Shown here piece after piece: positions 47,363-55,629 of a DNA stretch of 64,000 nt (positions are counted from its first letter, which is position 1; each line of letters opens with the position of its first letter). Source of the DNA: Kaistia dalseonensis. GTDB taxonomy: Bacteria > Pseudomonadota > Alphaproteobacteria > Rhizobiales > Kaistiaceae. The notes under the pieces were generated by a model. That model had not been told where the DNA came from and made no database searches. It worked only from the letters and a program-made list of their open reading frames with translations. Where the stretch lies: NCBI RefSeq assembly GCF_030814715.1, contig NZ_JAUSVO010000003.1:641690-705689 (forward strand), written 5' to 3'. The translations under genes and the position numbers were made by a program.

Positions 47363-48622
47363 ATGACCTCCCTCCCCTTCCACCCACTGGCCAACATCTT
47401 CCCTCTGCTCGAGGACCGCGCCTTCGCGGAGCTCGTCGAGGACATCAGGGCCAACGGCATCCTGGACGAGATCGTCATGCTGGATGGCAAGATCCTCGAT
47501 GGCCGCAACCGGTATCGGGCTGCCATTGCGGCCGGCCTCTTCGACGCTGACGTCGACTGGCAGCGCGACTGGCGCTTCGTCCGCTTTGGCGAGACCGGGC
47601 TCGACGGCATCGCCGCGGGATCCGATCCGACGGCCTATGTCATTTCGAGGAACCTGCGCCGGCGACATCTGACCGAGAGCCAGCGCGCCATGGCGGCGGC
47701 GGAGCTCGCCAGCGGCCGTCACGGCGGGGCTCGCACGGGCAGCTCTGCGCAAGCGGCAAATTTGCCGCTTGCCCTGACGCAAGCCGCCGCCGGCGAAATG
47801 CTGAATGTCTCGGAACGGACCGTTCGCAGCGCACGCGTCGTCATCGAGACTGGCGCGCCCGCGCTGGTCGAGGCCGTCAAGCAGGGATCGGTCTCGGTCT
47901 TCTCGGCCGTCAGCCTTGCCCAGTTGCCGATCGCCGAGCAGCGTCGCGTCATTGAGACAGCCGACCAGCGCGCGATCGCGGGCTTCGTGAAGGGCCTGCG
48001 TGCGGAGAAGCAGGCAGCGAAGAAGGAGCGTCGTGTCGCCCGTGAGATCGCGCTCGGGTCGCTGCAGCGCGCCCTGCCCGATCGGAAATTCGGCGTCATC
48101 TACGCCGATCCGGAATGGCGGTTCGAACCTTACAGCCGGGAGACCGGCATGGATCGCGCCCCCGACAATCATTATCCGACATCGGAGACGAACGACATCA
48201 TCGCGCGCCCGGTCGGCACGATCGCGGCGAAAGACTGCGTCCTGCTGCTCTGGGCCACCGGCCCCATGATCCGCGCCGCGCTGCGCGTTATGGAGGTCTG
48301 GGGCTTCGAGTACAAATCACAGCAGATCTGGGTGAAGATCCGCCCGGGCGACGCGCGCGGCCCCGGATACTGGTTCACGGGCGAGCATGAGCTGCTGCTG
48401 CTCGGCACGCGTGGCAACGTCCCCGCGCCGGCGCCCGGTGAGCAGTGGCCCTCCGTCGTTCACGCACCCGTCGGCGAGCATTCGCAAAAGCCCGAGATCT
48501 TCGCCGAGATGATCGAAGAGTATTTCCCGAACCTGCCGAAGATCGAATTGAACGCGCGCCGCGCCCGGCCCGGCTGGGAACTCTGGGGCCTCGAGGCGCC
48601 GGCGGCGGAGGTGCTCGGATGA
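47363..48622 (+). CDS. ParB-like domain/MT-A70 DNA adenine methyltransferase
   Basis: A 419-residue fusion. The N-terminal part is ParB/sulfiredoxin-like (FAELVEDIRANGILDEIVML, then GKILDGRNRYRAAIAA) with an HTH (AAGEMLNVSERTVRSARVVI). The C-terminal part is an MT-A70 methyltransferase with the catalytic motif DPEW (249-252, usually DPPW) and the cofactor segment near LLLWATGPM. MT-A70 phage enzymes methylate adenine in short DNA motifs. It is divergent from the GIY-YIG/HicB gene by 60 bp and overlaps the next gene by four bases. Confidence 0.9.
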   Translation: MTSLPFHPLANIFPLLEDRAFAELVEDIRANGILDEIVMLDGKILDGRNRYRAAIAAGLFDADVDWQRDWRFVRFGETGLDGIAAGSDPTAYVISRNLRRRHLTESQRAMAAAELASGRHGGARTGSSAQAANLPLALTQAAAGEMLNVSERTVRSARVVIETGAPALVEAVKQGSVSVFSAVSLAQLPIAEQRRVIETADQRAIAGFVKGLRAEKQAAKKERRVAREIALGSLQRALPDRKFGVIYADPEWRFEPYSRETGMDRAPDNHYPTSETNDIIARPVGTIAAKDCVLLLWATGPMIRAALRVMEVWGFEYKSQQIWVKIRPGDARGPGYWFTGEHELLLLGTRGNVPAPAPGEQWPSVVHAPVGEHSQKPEIFAEMIEEYFPNLPKIELNARRARPGWELWGLEAPAAEVLG

Positions 48623-49431
48623 GGACCTCCGAAATCAAGGCCGCGATGGCGCGGCAATGGAAGCAGCCAGAATACGCGCTGTTCTTCGAGGTCCGGGACG
48701 GCGCCGGATTCGACACGAAGCGCTCGGCGGACGCGGTCATCATGTCGCTATGGCCGTCACGCGGGCTTCGCCTCACAGGCGTCGAGATCAAGGTTTCGCG
48801 CTCAGACTGGCACCGCGAAAAGACGAACCCGGCCAAGGCCGACAGCATTGCCCGGTTCTGCGATGAATGGGTGCTGCTCACGGGTCCGAACGTCGTGAAC
48901 GACGTGGACGAAGTGCCGCCGCTTTGGGGCTGGACGGTCTTCGACGGCAAGTCCTTCAAGGTGATGCGCAAATCCGGCCAGCAGCCGGCGGAGCCGCCAA
49001 CCCGTTCCTTTCTCGCGGCGCTCCTCCGTCGAGCCGACGAAGCCGAGGCGGCGCTTCGCAACGAGGAGGTCGAGAAGCGCATCGCCGACCAGCGCAAGGC
49101 GCTCGAAGAGTCGTTTCAGAAGCGGATCGAGCGTGAGGTCGCCTCCCGCTCATCCAGGGCAACCGATCTTCTCAAGACCGTCGAGCAGTTCGAGGCGGCA
49201 AGCGGGATATCGATCCGGGACACGTGGCGCAGCGGCAGCGAAGTCGGGCGCGTGGTCAAGGCCGTCCTGGAGAGCGGCGCGGCCAGCACGTATGCCGGCC
49301 TGCTCGGCCAGGCGAAGCAGCTGGAGGACGCCGCGGCGAATATCCGCAAGGCCTTTGCCGATCTCAACCTTGCTCCCGAGTCTGTCGATACCGACGAAAT
49401 CCTACGTTCAGCGATGAGGCGAACGGCATGA
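48619..49431 (+). CDS. PD-(D/E)XK nuclease-like protein with coiled coil
   Basis: A 270-residue protein. The first half has a MmcB/restriction-like fold: D38 in SADAVIMS and E56-x-K58 in LTGVEIKVSRSDW fit the D...ExK catalytic core. The second half is a charged coiled coil (EAALRNEEVEKRIADQRKAL) and a helical tail. It overlaps the methyltransferase gene by four bases, so the two are coupled. Whether this is a nuclease that pairs with the methyltransferase or a repair factor is unknown. Confidence 0.75.
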   Translation: MRTSEIKAAMARQWKQPEYALFFEVRDGAGFDTKRSADAVIMSLWPSRGLRLTGVEIKVSRSDWHREKTNPAKADSIARFCDEWVLLTGPNVVNDVDEVPPLWGWTVFDGKSFKVMRKSGQQPAEPPTRSFLAALLRRADEAEAALRNEEVEKRIADQRKALEESFQKRIEREVASRSSRATDLLKTVEQFEAASGISIRDTWRSGSEVGRVVKAVLESGAASTYAGLLGQAKQLEDAAANIRKAFADLNLAPESVDTDEILRSAMRRTA

Positions 49432-49580
49432 ACGCCCCATCGCGTCGAGGGCTTCGCTGGCACAGCTGCAAGTGGCGGCTCACGTCATGGATCTTCGCGC
49501 ACCTGCTGCCGCACCGTGCCTATGCCGAGCCGTTCGGTGGCGCCGTCTCTCTGCTGCTGCGAGAGGCCCTGACAGCAGAC
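49428..49580 (+). pseudogene. Dam-type methyltransferase, N-terminal fragment
   Basis: ATG at 49428 opens RRGLRWHSCKWRLTSWIFAH then LLPHRAYAEPFGGAVSLLLR, the motif I region of D12-class DNA adenine methylases (GGKW...VEPFGG), with SCK where GGK is usual. Similarity stops after about 50 residues. The frame then runs into the next small gene, so the rest of the enzyme is lost. A different, complete Dam gene lies at 53959. Confidence 0.7.
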
Positions 49581-49619
49581 CACAACAGCGCATCCAATCC
49601 CCTACCGCAGGAGACCCCT

Positions 49620-49859
49620 ATGAAGACGCTTAAGCAGTTCTGGATGGTCATGGGCGATGGCCCGCCGACCTACAGGCACGACAATCAGATTTCGGCAGCC
49701 ATGGAGGCCAAGCGCCTGGCCCGGACGAACCCTGGCGTCGAGTTCGTCGTGCTCGAGGCGGTGGCGACGGCATTCAAGAACGATGTCGACTTCACCGTGC
49801 TCCGACCAAGCCGGCGGGCCATAGCTGCGGAAACGGATGAAGGCGACCTACCCTTCTGA
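49620..49859 (+). CDS. small phage protein
   Basis: A 79-residue protein (MKTLKQFWMVMGDGPPTYRH, then MEAKRLARTNPGVEFVVLEA) with its own GCAGGAGACCCCT ribosome binding site. It lies in the same frame downstream of the Dam fragment. Proteins with this QFWxV...A...A..LA...PG..F.VLEA pattern are common small phage proteins of unknown role. Confidence 0.7.
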   Translation: MKTLKQFWMVMGDGPPTYRHDNQISAAMEAKRLARTNPGVEFVVLEAVATAFKNDVDFTVLRPSRRAIAAETDEGDLPF

Positions 49860-49924
49860 CCATCCGGAAGCGCGCTTTCCGCATGGAGAGCGCGTCACCG
49901 GGCGATCGGGCCCGAGGGGAAAAC

Positions 49925-50152
49925 ATGATGCCAGCGCACATCCTGGACCATTTCCGGTTCGAACACCTGCCGCCGCGCCTGCAGTCGGTCAGCCGGCCCA
50001 TCGGCGAGCTCGCGCGCAAGTTCGATGCGGATCTGCCCGACGGCGCCGAGAAATCGACCGGCCTGCGGAAACTGCTGGAGGCGAAGGATTGCCTCGTCCG
50101 GGCCGAACTCGAGCGGCGCCCGCAGGGACAATCCTTGCCGCCGAACGGCTGA
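49925..50152 (+). CDS. Acb2/Tad1-like small anti-defence protein (probable)
   Basis: A 75-residue helical protein: MMPAHILDHFRFEHLPPRLQ, then RPIGELARKFDADLPDGAEK and TGLRKLLEAKDCLVRAELER. The block LPDGxEKSxxLRKLLEAKDxxVRA fits the C-terminal hairpin of Acb2/Tad1-type phage proteins, which act as sponges for cyclic nucleotide signals of CBASS and Thoeris immunity. The start is ATG-ATG at 49925 after GGGGAAAAC. Assignment rests on motif and size only. Confidence 0.6.
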   Translation: MMPAHILDHFRFEHLPPRLQSVSRPIGELARKFDADLPDGAEKSTGLRKLLEAKDCLVRAELERRPQGQSLPPNG

Positions 50153-50161
50153 ACGGCCGCC

Positions 50162-50287
50162 ATGTTGATCGCGGTGCTCGGCAATCTCCCGCAGCTGGCC
50201 CTCGGCCTCTGCTGGACGACCGTCGTCTTCCTCGGCGGTCGTCGATTTGAACGCTGGAAATCCGGGCGCCGGCTTTCCGAACGCTAG
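50162..50287 (+). CDS. small membrane protein, 41 residues
   Basis: MLIAVLGNLPQLALGLCWTT, then VVFLGGRRFERWKSGRRLSE and a final R, stopping at 50287. It has one or two hydrophobic segments followed by a basic tail, and fills the gap between the Acb2-like gene and the TAXI gene on the same strand. Confidence 0.5.
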   Translation: MLIAVLGNLPQLALGLCWTTVVFLGGRRFERWKSGRRLSER

Positions 50288-50317
50288 ATCTCGTCATCAC
50301 AATTTCGGAGACAATTT

Positions 50318-51202
50318 ATGCGTCGAATTATGCTTGCCGCGGCGATCCTGCCGCTGGCCGGATCGGCCGCAGCCGCGGACCCGATCACCCTCAACCTCTG
50401 CACCGGCGGCAGCAGCGGGCCGTATCACCAGGCCGGGCTCATGATCGCCGGCATGGCGAAGTCGGACCCGAACGTGCGGATCAATGTGATCGCCGACACG
50501 GGCGGCACCTGGGGCAATATCGAGCGGACAGTTCTTGGCGAGGGGTGCGACGCGATGATCGGCCAGCCCGACGGCGCGGCCTATCTGAAGCGGCAGAACC
50601 CGGCGGCCGCCATGAAGCTGAAGCCGATCGCCGATCTCCATCGCGAATATCTGCATGCGCTCTGTTCGAAGGAGAGCGGGGTTTCGGATATCGGTGACCT
50701 CGAGAACGATCCGAAGGGCCACGGCTGGTCAATCGCGCTCGGCGATCAGGGGTCTGGCGCCTGGCTGATCTGGCAGAACTTCGTGGCCGAGGATTCGGAC
50801 TACGGCGCGGTGCCGGTCACCACAGAGAGCGGCGTCATCGCTCTTTCCTCTGTTGCCGCCAACGAGACGACCTGCCTGCTGCAGCCGGCAGCGCTCGGCA
50901 ACAGCCTGGTGATGCAGGCCGACGAGCAGTTCGGCGACGGGCTCGCGCTCGTCGGCGTCAACGATCGCGACTTCGACGATGCGGCCGATCCGCAGGGCAA
51001 GCCGCTCTATGCATACGCGAAGATCCCGAGCGGGACATATCCGAACAGCCTGCAGGGCTGGTGGTCGGCGAAGTCCACCGTGTCATGGGTCGCGAAGGTC
51101 TATGTGAACCCGGACCGGATCCCCGACCAGAAGGCGCTCGGCGCGTTCATCACCGCGGTCGCCCGCGCGAAGCCAGCGATCCGGGCACAATTCGGGAAAT
51201 AG
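50318..51202 (+). CDS. TAXI-type periplasmic solute-binding protein
   Basis: A 294-residue exported protein: signal peptide MRRIMLAAAILPLAGSAAAA, then the TAXI/NMT1-like start ITLNLCTGGSSGPYHQAGLM. Further signs are VIADTGGTWGNIERTVLGEG (the TGG...N ligand loop), WSIALGDQGSGAWLIWQNF and the late ISGTYPNSL-like VxKIPSGTYP. TAXI proteins serve TRAP transporters, yet no TRAP membrane subunit is nearby. Its place in a phage operon is unusual; it could bind a host ligand or signal in the periplasm. Confidence 0.8.
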   Translation: MRRIMLAAAILPLAGSAAAADPITLNLCTGGSSGPYHQAGLMIAGMAKSDPNVRINVIADTGGTWGNIERTVLGEGCDAMIGQPDGAAYLKRQNPAAAMKLKPIADLHREYLHALCSKESGVSDIGDLENDPKGHGWSIALGDQGSGAWLIWQNFVAEDSDYGAVPVTTESGVIALSSVAANETTCLLQPAALGNSLVMQADEQFGDGLALVGVNDRDFDDAADPQGKPLYAYAKIPSGTYPNSLQGWWSAKSTVSWVAKVYVNPDRIPDQKALGAFITAVARAKPAIRAQFGK

Positions 51203-51211
51203 GGGGAGGCG

Positions 51212-51475
51212 ATGAAGCGGCACTTGCTGAAGCATATCCGCCTGATCATGGCGAAGACGATCCCGGCTTGCCGGGCGCAAGGTGATTCGGTTTCGCTGGT
51301 GACGGGCGGGCGCCATCCGAAGCTGGTGCTGGAAGGGCACGGCTCGCGCCGCACGAAATCGCTCTGCTCGACGCCGCATTGCTGCGACGCGGCGGTGAAC
51401 CTGTCGCTCCGCGATATCCGCCGCATCCTGGCCGAGATGGCGGCACCCTCGCCGGCTCGGCGGAGTATGCCATGA
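51212..51475 (+). CDS. small phage protein
   Basis: An 87-residue basic protein (KHIRLIMAKTIPACRAQGDS, then HPKLVLEGHGSRRTKSLCST) with scattered Cys (CSTPHCC). It is followed by ATGA overlap with the next gene; a DNA- or protein-binding role is possible but not shown. Confidence 0.65.
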   Translation: MKRHLLKHIRLIMAKTIPACRAQGDSVSLVTGGRHPKLVLEGHGSRRTKSLCSTPHCCDAAVNLSLRDIRRILAEMAAPSPARRSMP

Positions 51476-52530
51476 CGGGATGGTTCCGCGTTTGGGAGGA
51501 CATGGCAGACGACCCGAAATGGGGCGCGATCGGCAAGGCCGCGCGCGTGCCGCCCGGCCTCGTCCTTGGGCTCGCCATCAAGCTTCTGACGCGTGCTTCG
51601 ACCAACGGCGAGCGCGGCTCGATCGCCGGCTACAATGCCGAGGCGCTCGCCTACGGCATCGGCTGCAAGGCGGAGAAGATCGAAGCGATGATCGCCGGCA
51701 TGAAGACGATGGGCGTCATCGTCGACGACCGCTTCGTGGCCTGGGACAAGCGGCAGCCGAAGCGGGAGGACAACAGCGCGGACCGGGTTCGGGCGCATCG
51801 CGAGCGGGCCAAATCCGCTGCTGCCGAGGCTGTAACGCAGTGTAACGCACCAGAAGCAGATGCAGATGAAGACAAGAAAGCAGCAGCTGCGGCGGATACG
51901 CGCACGGCCAAGCCGAACACCGACGATCGCGTCGGGGAGAGCGTGACTGCCGCTGCCGCTGCTTCGATTGATTTTTCGGTGAAACGAGATCAGGGGCGTC
52001 GAACGGCGATCGTCGACCAGGCCGTTGGGCTGCACCGATGGATCTGCGAGCGCCTCGGCGCGCCCGGCGGATATCGCGGCGACCTCGGCGTCGTCATCGG
52101 CTGGCTCGAGGCGGGCTTCGTCGAGGGCGATATCAAGGGCGCGGTCGAGGACGTGCTGATGCGGAACGGCGAGCAGCTGTTCACGTCGCTGCGCTATTTC
52201 GAGGGAGCCATCGCGGACAGGCGCCGCCGACGCCGGCCGGGCGGAACCACCGCGAAGCCAAGGGATTCGGCGGTTATCACCGCGGCCACGGCAACGGCGG
52301 AGCATTGGCGTCAGCAACTCGATCTCTGGGCGCGCCAGTGCGCCAAGTTCGGCTTTGATCAGAAGCGATGGCCGGACTTCGCGCGCTGGTCCGATCGCCA
52401 TCCGATGGGCCCCCCGCCGGACAGCGACGGGTGCCGAGCACCACCGGAGCTCGTCGACGCGGCCCTGTCAAAGCATGGGCTCAATTGGCCAGGCGCGGAG
52501 AATGCGCGTGTGGCCGTCGGACAGCGGTGA
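51472..52530 (+). CDS. phage replication protein (DnaT/helicase-loader-like)
   Basis: A 352-residue protein. The N-terminus (TGWFRVWEDMADDPKWGAIG then KAARVPPGLVLGLAIKLLTR) has the winged-helix type of phage replication initiators/primosomal proteins. The C-terminal half (WICERLGAPGGYRGDLGVVI, then YFEGAIADRRRRRR) resembles DnaD/DnaT-like helicase-loading regions. Its position in the early plus-strand operon fits DNA replication. Confidence 0.75.
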   Translation: MTGWFRVWEDMADDPKWGAIGKAARVPPGLVLGLAIKLLTRASTNGERGSIAGYNAEALAYGIGCKAEKIEAMIAGMKTMGVIVDDRFVAWDKRQPKREDNSADRVRAHRERAKSAAAEAVTQCNAPEADADEDKKAAAAADTRTAKPNTDDRVGESVTAAAAASIDFSVKRDQGRRTAIVDQAVGLHRWICERLGAPGGYRGDLGVVIGWLEAGFVEGDIKGAVEDVLMRNGEQLFTSLRYFEGAIADRRRRRRPGGTTAKPRDSAVITAATATAEHWRQQLDLWARQCAKFGFDQKRWPDFARWSDRHPMGPPPDSDGCRAPPELVDAALSKHGLNWPGAENARVAVGQR

Positions 52531-52554
52531 GGCGGGGAAAGGGAAGGAACGGCG

Positions 52555-53832
52555 ATGGCAGAGGCTGGCGAGGACCGCCATGGCGGCGTTTGCGATGGAT
52601 GGGCGATTTCGGCGCGCGACAGAGCCTATTGCCTCTTTGCCGATAGGCGGATCAGTCTCCTCGCTAGGCGCGTCGCCGTGACGGAACGGTACGCGATCGA
52701 TCAACTTGAGCAGGCGCCGGCTATCATGGCCTTCCTGGTTATGTCCGGAAGAATCAATGAGTGGGTGTTTCTGGAGAAGGACTATCGCGAGGCGGCAGCG
52801 AAGGGCCGAAAACTGCCCCGCCTCATGGCCGCGCTCGGCGCAACCTACCCGCTCCGGCGGATACATGCATGGAACGTCAGGTTCGCGACTTGCCGCGTGA
52901 TCGTCAGGCTTGCTGCCTGTCGGGCGACCGTCGTTGCCCAGGCGATGCCGTTGGACACCGATCTGCAGCTCGCCTGGCTGCACACCCTCAATCGCTGGCA
53001 GGAGTTGAGCGACGAATGGTGGGGATGGGCGGTCGCACGATTGGGCGAGGCTTTCCGGACGATCGGGGGGCAGGGCCTCGATGGTCACGAGCGACTCGAC
53101 CGGATCCGCGCGATCGAAGGGGATTCCGACGCTCTCTTCGAATGGGTGGTCGCTGGCAATGCGCGGCTCGATCAGCGCTGGTCACTGGAACGGGCCAGTT
53201 CGCATCTTGCCGCTTGGCGCAAAGCGCTCGAGAGGGAAATGGGGGCAACGGCGTCGACGCCTGTCGATTACGGTCCGCTGCCCTTGGAGAGCGAAGTCGA
53301 CGGCTATCGCTTCATCGCCTTGCGGACGCAATACGCGTTGCACGCGGAGGGCCGGGACATGAACCATTGCGTCGCAAGCTATTATCCCAAGGTCGAGGCT
53401 GGCCTTTCCAGGATCTATTCGATGCGGCTGGACAACAGAGCAATAGCGACCCTCGAGATCGGGCCTGACTTTGGCGGCACCTATCATATCGTGCAGATCC
53501 GTGGCCCGGGGAACGGCCAGCCGGCGCCAGAAGTCGATGTGGCGGTGCGCGCCTTCCTGAACCGGATCAATGCCGCGGCATTTCAAAGCGCCACAGCTTG
53601 GATCGATAAGCGGAGAATGACCGCAACCGAAGCTTTCCGGAGCGCCAGGCGTGAGGCGATCGACTATCGGCAGAGAGAGCATGCGCTGCTGAGCCAGATG
53701 ACTTTGCACTTTCGCATGGAGGAAGTGAACGTCAGGCTCCTCGAACTGATGCGCCGGAATGTGGCTGCGGAGTTCGATGAGTTCGCACGGGACATCATTC
53801 TAGGTGCGCCACACAGGGGCGTAGACCCATAG
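52555..53832 (+). CDS. PcfJ-domain protein
   Basis: A 425-residue protein. The C-terminal region (FIALRTQYALHAEGRDMNHC then VASYYPKVEAGLSRIYSMRL and ATLEIGPDF...IVQIRGPGN) matches the PcfJ-like family found on phages and conjugative elements. The conserved H-C pair and beta strands suggest an enzymatic core, but function is unknown. It closes the plus-strand operon. Confidence 0.8.
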   Translation: MAEAGEDRHGGVCDGWAISARDRAYCLFADRRISLLARRVAVTERYAIDQLEQAPAIMAFLVMSGRINEWVFLEKDYREAAAKGRKLPRLMAALGATYPLRRIHAWNVRFATCRVIVRLAACRATVVAQAMPLDTDLQLAWLHTLNRWQELSDEWWGWAVARLGEAFRTIGGQGLDGHERLDRIRAIEGDSDALFEWVVAGNARLDQRWSLERASSHLAAWRKALEREMGATASTPVDYGPLPLESEVDGYRFIALRTQYALHAEGRDMNHCVASYYPKVEAGLSRIYSMRLDNRAIATLEIGPDFGGTYHIVQIRGPGNGQPAPEVDVAVRAFLNRINAAAFQSATAWIDKRRMTATEAFRSARREAIDYRQREHALLSQMTLHFRMEEVNVRLLELMRRNVAAEFDEFARDIILGAPHRGVDP

Positions 53833-53870
53833 CTCGCTCAGCGGTGTTGTCTGAGCTGAAAACGCAAAAA

Positions 53871-53906
53871 GGCGCCCGCCAGCTCCGGACGGAACTGGCG
53901 GGCGCC
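53871..53906. terminator. bidirectional terminator
   Basis: GGCGCCCGCCAG (53871-53882) and CTGGCGGGCGCC (53895-53906) pair perfectly over 12 bp. Outside lie AAACGCAAA and TTTGCGTTT, so each strand also has an A/T-rich flank. It separates the converging PcfJ and Dam genes. Confidence 0.8.
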
Positions 53907-53958
53907 ATAGCTTTGCGTTTGCCGGATGAATTATGCGAGCTTCATGCCGTAGCCGACG

Positions 53959-54768
53959 TCAGGGGCCGGAGATGATCAGTTCGCCCTGGCCTTTCTTCTG
54001 CCCTGCATAGCCAGAGACGGAATAGGTCACGTCCACCGTCTCGATCGCGAAGTCAGCGAACGCCGCTCTCGTGTCGGGGTGGTCATTGACGCTGAGGATG
54101 AACCGCCCCTTGAGATCGGCCAGCCGTTCCGCCATGCGGAGATAGTCCGACCGCTCGAAGAGACCGCGGCCGTAATAGTGCTCGGTGCCGGCATAGGGCG
54201 GGTCGAGATAGAACAGCGCCCCGGGCCGATCCCAGCGGTCGAGGAAATCCTGCCAGGGCAGGCATTCGAGCCAGACGCCCGCGAGGCGTTCATGCGCAGC
54301 GGCAAGGGGATCGGCCAATGTCGCGATGTTGAATCGGCCACCATGCGATCGATCGATACCGAACGTTCGCCCTGCGACCTTGCCGCCGAAGGTGGCGCGC
54401 TGCAGATACAGAAAGCGGGCTGCCCTCTGCAGATCTGTGAGCCGCTCAGGATCCTGCCCGTTCAGCCGCTCAAATTCGTCGCGGCTGGTGAGCTGCCATT
54501 TCAGCATGTCCATGAGCGCCTGGTGATGGTTCTGAAGGACGCGAAAGAAGGTGATGACGTCGCGGCTGATATCGTTCAGCACCTCGATCTTGGGCGCGGT
54601 GCGTCGCTTGAAGAACACCCCGGCCATGCCAGCAAAGACCTCGCCATAGAGGTCATGGGGTGTTGCCTCGATGCGCTCAGCCAGCCGGCGCGCGAGGATC
54701 TTCTTGCCGCCGACATAGCCGGCGACCGGCCGCGCCGGAGGGACGGCGCGGAATTCATGTTCACTCAT
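53959..54768 (-). CDS. DNA adenine methylase (Dam, D12 class)
   Basis: A 269-residue N6-adenine methyltransferase: motif I YVGGKKILARRLAERI, YGEVFAGMAGVFFKR, catalytic DPPYAGTEHYYG, and a C-terminal SxNDHPDTRAAF. This is a complete D12 enzyme of a different subgroup from the fragment at 49428. The start is taken at MSEHEF; a longer in-frame start lies 24 codons upstream. It may methylate phage DNA against restriction. Confidence 0.92.
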   Translation of the reverse strand: MSEHEFRAVPPARPVAGYVGGKKILARRLAERIEATPHDLYGEVFAGMAGVFFKRRTAPKIEVLNDISRDVITFFRVLQNHHQALMDMLKWQLTSRDEFERLNGQDPERLTDLQRAARFLYLQRATFGGKVAGRTFGIDRSHGGRFNIATLADPLAAAHERLAGVWLECLPWQDFLDRWDRPGALFYLDPPYAGTEHYYGRGLFERSDYLRMAERLADLKGRFILSVNDHPDTRAAFADFAIETVDVTYSVSGYAGQKKGQGELIISGP

Positions 54769-54860
54769 TATCAACCCGGATCCGTGTAGCACCCGCTTCA
54801 GGCGGGGCGACGCTATCCTAGATGTCGTCGGGCGGGACATCGTGCCAACGTGGACCCGCA

Positions 54861-54901
54861 GCCGGGCTTGCGCCCGGCCCCCGCCGCCTCATACGGCGGG
54901 G
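54861..54901. other. two GC-rich hairpins between Dam and Gam
   Basis: GCCGGGC-TTGC-GCCCGGC (54861-54878) and CCCCGCCG-N7-CGGCGGGG (54879-54901) stand side by side in the gap between the Gam gene and the downstream Dam gene. They could act as an attenuator or partial terminator. Confidence 0.5.
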
Positions 54902-54918
54902 ATCTTACGGCGCGCGCC

Positions 54919-55431
54919 TCAGCTGCGCTCGACGAGCTCGGCCGTGATCGGCGAGACGCTGAAATCCTCCGCCGGCGGCACGAAGGTGATGCCCTTGATC
55001 CCCTTCACCTTGTCCTTCGCCTTGCCGAGGGCGGTGACGTCGATGTCTTCCTTCGTCTTCACCAGATCGCTCAGGCCGCGCTTCTTCAGCAGCGCGATGA
55101 TCTTTTCCTTCAGCGTGCTGTCGATATTGATGCGCTGACGGCCAAGCCGCCACGCCGCCTCGCCCGTTGTGAACGGCGCCGTCTTGCGCCGGCCGCCATC
55201 GGTCAGCCGGTCACGGTTCTCGACGCAGTAGATCTTCACGGCCTCGAACAGCTTCGCCCTTTCCGCGATGTGCGGCTCGGCGCTCTTCTCGGCCAGCACG
55301 GAGGCACGCTCGACCGCCTCGGCCTTTGCCGCCTCAATCACGGCGAGCTCGCGGTCGAGCTGGCCCATGCGCGCGATCGCCGTCGCGCAGGCTTCATCGT
55401 CGCCGAGCTTCGGCGCGGTCTGGTCGTCCAT
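54919..55431 (-). CDS. host-nuclease inhibitor Gam-family protein
   Basis: A 170-residue Gam homologue: helical N-terminus (MGQLDRELAVIEAAKAEAVE), then EAVKIYCVENRDRLTDGGRR, TAPFTTGEAAWRLGRQRINI and a VKTKEDIDVTAL tail, the family order. Gam in Mu-like phages binds dsDNA ends and shields them from host RecBCD/AddAB. Here no MuA/MuB transposase is visible. It lies upstream of Dam on the same strand. Confidence 0.9.
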   Translation of the reverse strand: MDDQTAPKLGDDEACATAIARMGQLDRELAVIEAAKAEAVERASVLAEKSAEPHIAERAKLFEAVKIYCVENRDRLTDGGRRKTAPFTTGEAAWRLGRQRINIDSTLKEKIIALLKKRGLSDLVKTKEDIDVTALGKAKDKVKGIKGITFVPPAEDFSVSPITAELVERS

Positions 55432-55629
55432 GGTTCACCTTTTGGATATGCGGGTCCCTGGCGCGAGGACACGACTATGCGGCCGCCGGCGTGTGCGGGC
55501 GGCTGGTTTACGGATGGCGGGTGGCGATTGAGCGATTCAGTGGGTCATCCGGCCGATGCCAGCGCGGTCGACGGATCGGACCGGGCTTTGGTTTTGGCTG
55601 CCGCGACGGCTGTTCTCAGAGCGAGGGCG

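Noticed and set aside
46530..47363. Ordinary HicAB toxin-antitoxin pair
   Set aside because: No HicA-like short dsRBD frame occurs on either side; only the HicB part exists, as the C-terminal half of a longer protein.
53959..54768. A CcrM-type GANTC methyltransferase
   Set aside because: The motif order (GGKK...DPPY) is that of D12/Dam enzymes, and no CcrM C-terminal domain follows, so GANTC specificity cannot be claimed.
54919..55431. Mu-like transposable phage
   Set aside because: Gam alone is not enough; no MuA/MuB-type transposition gene is visible in the window.
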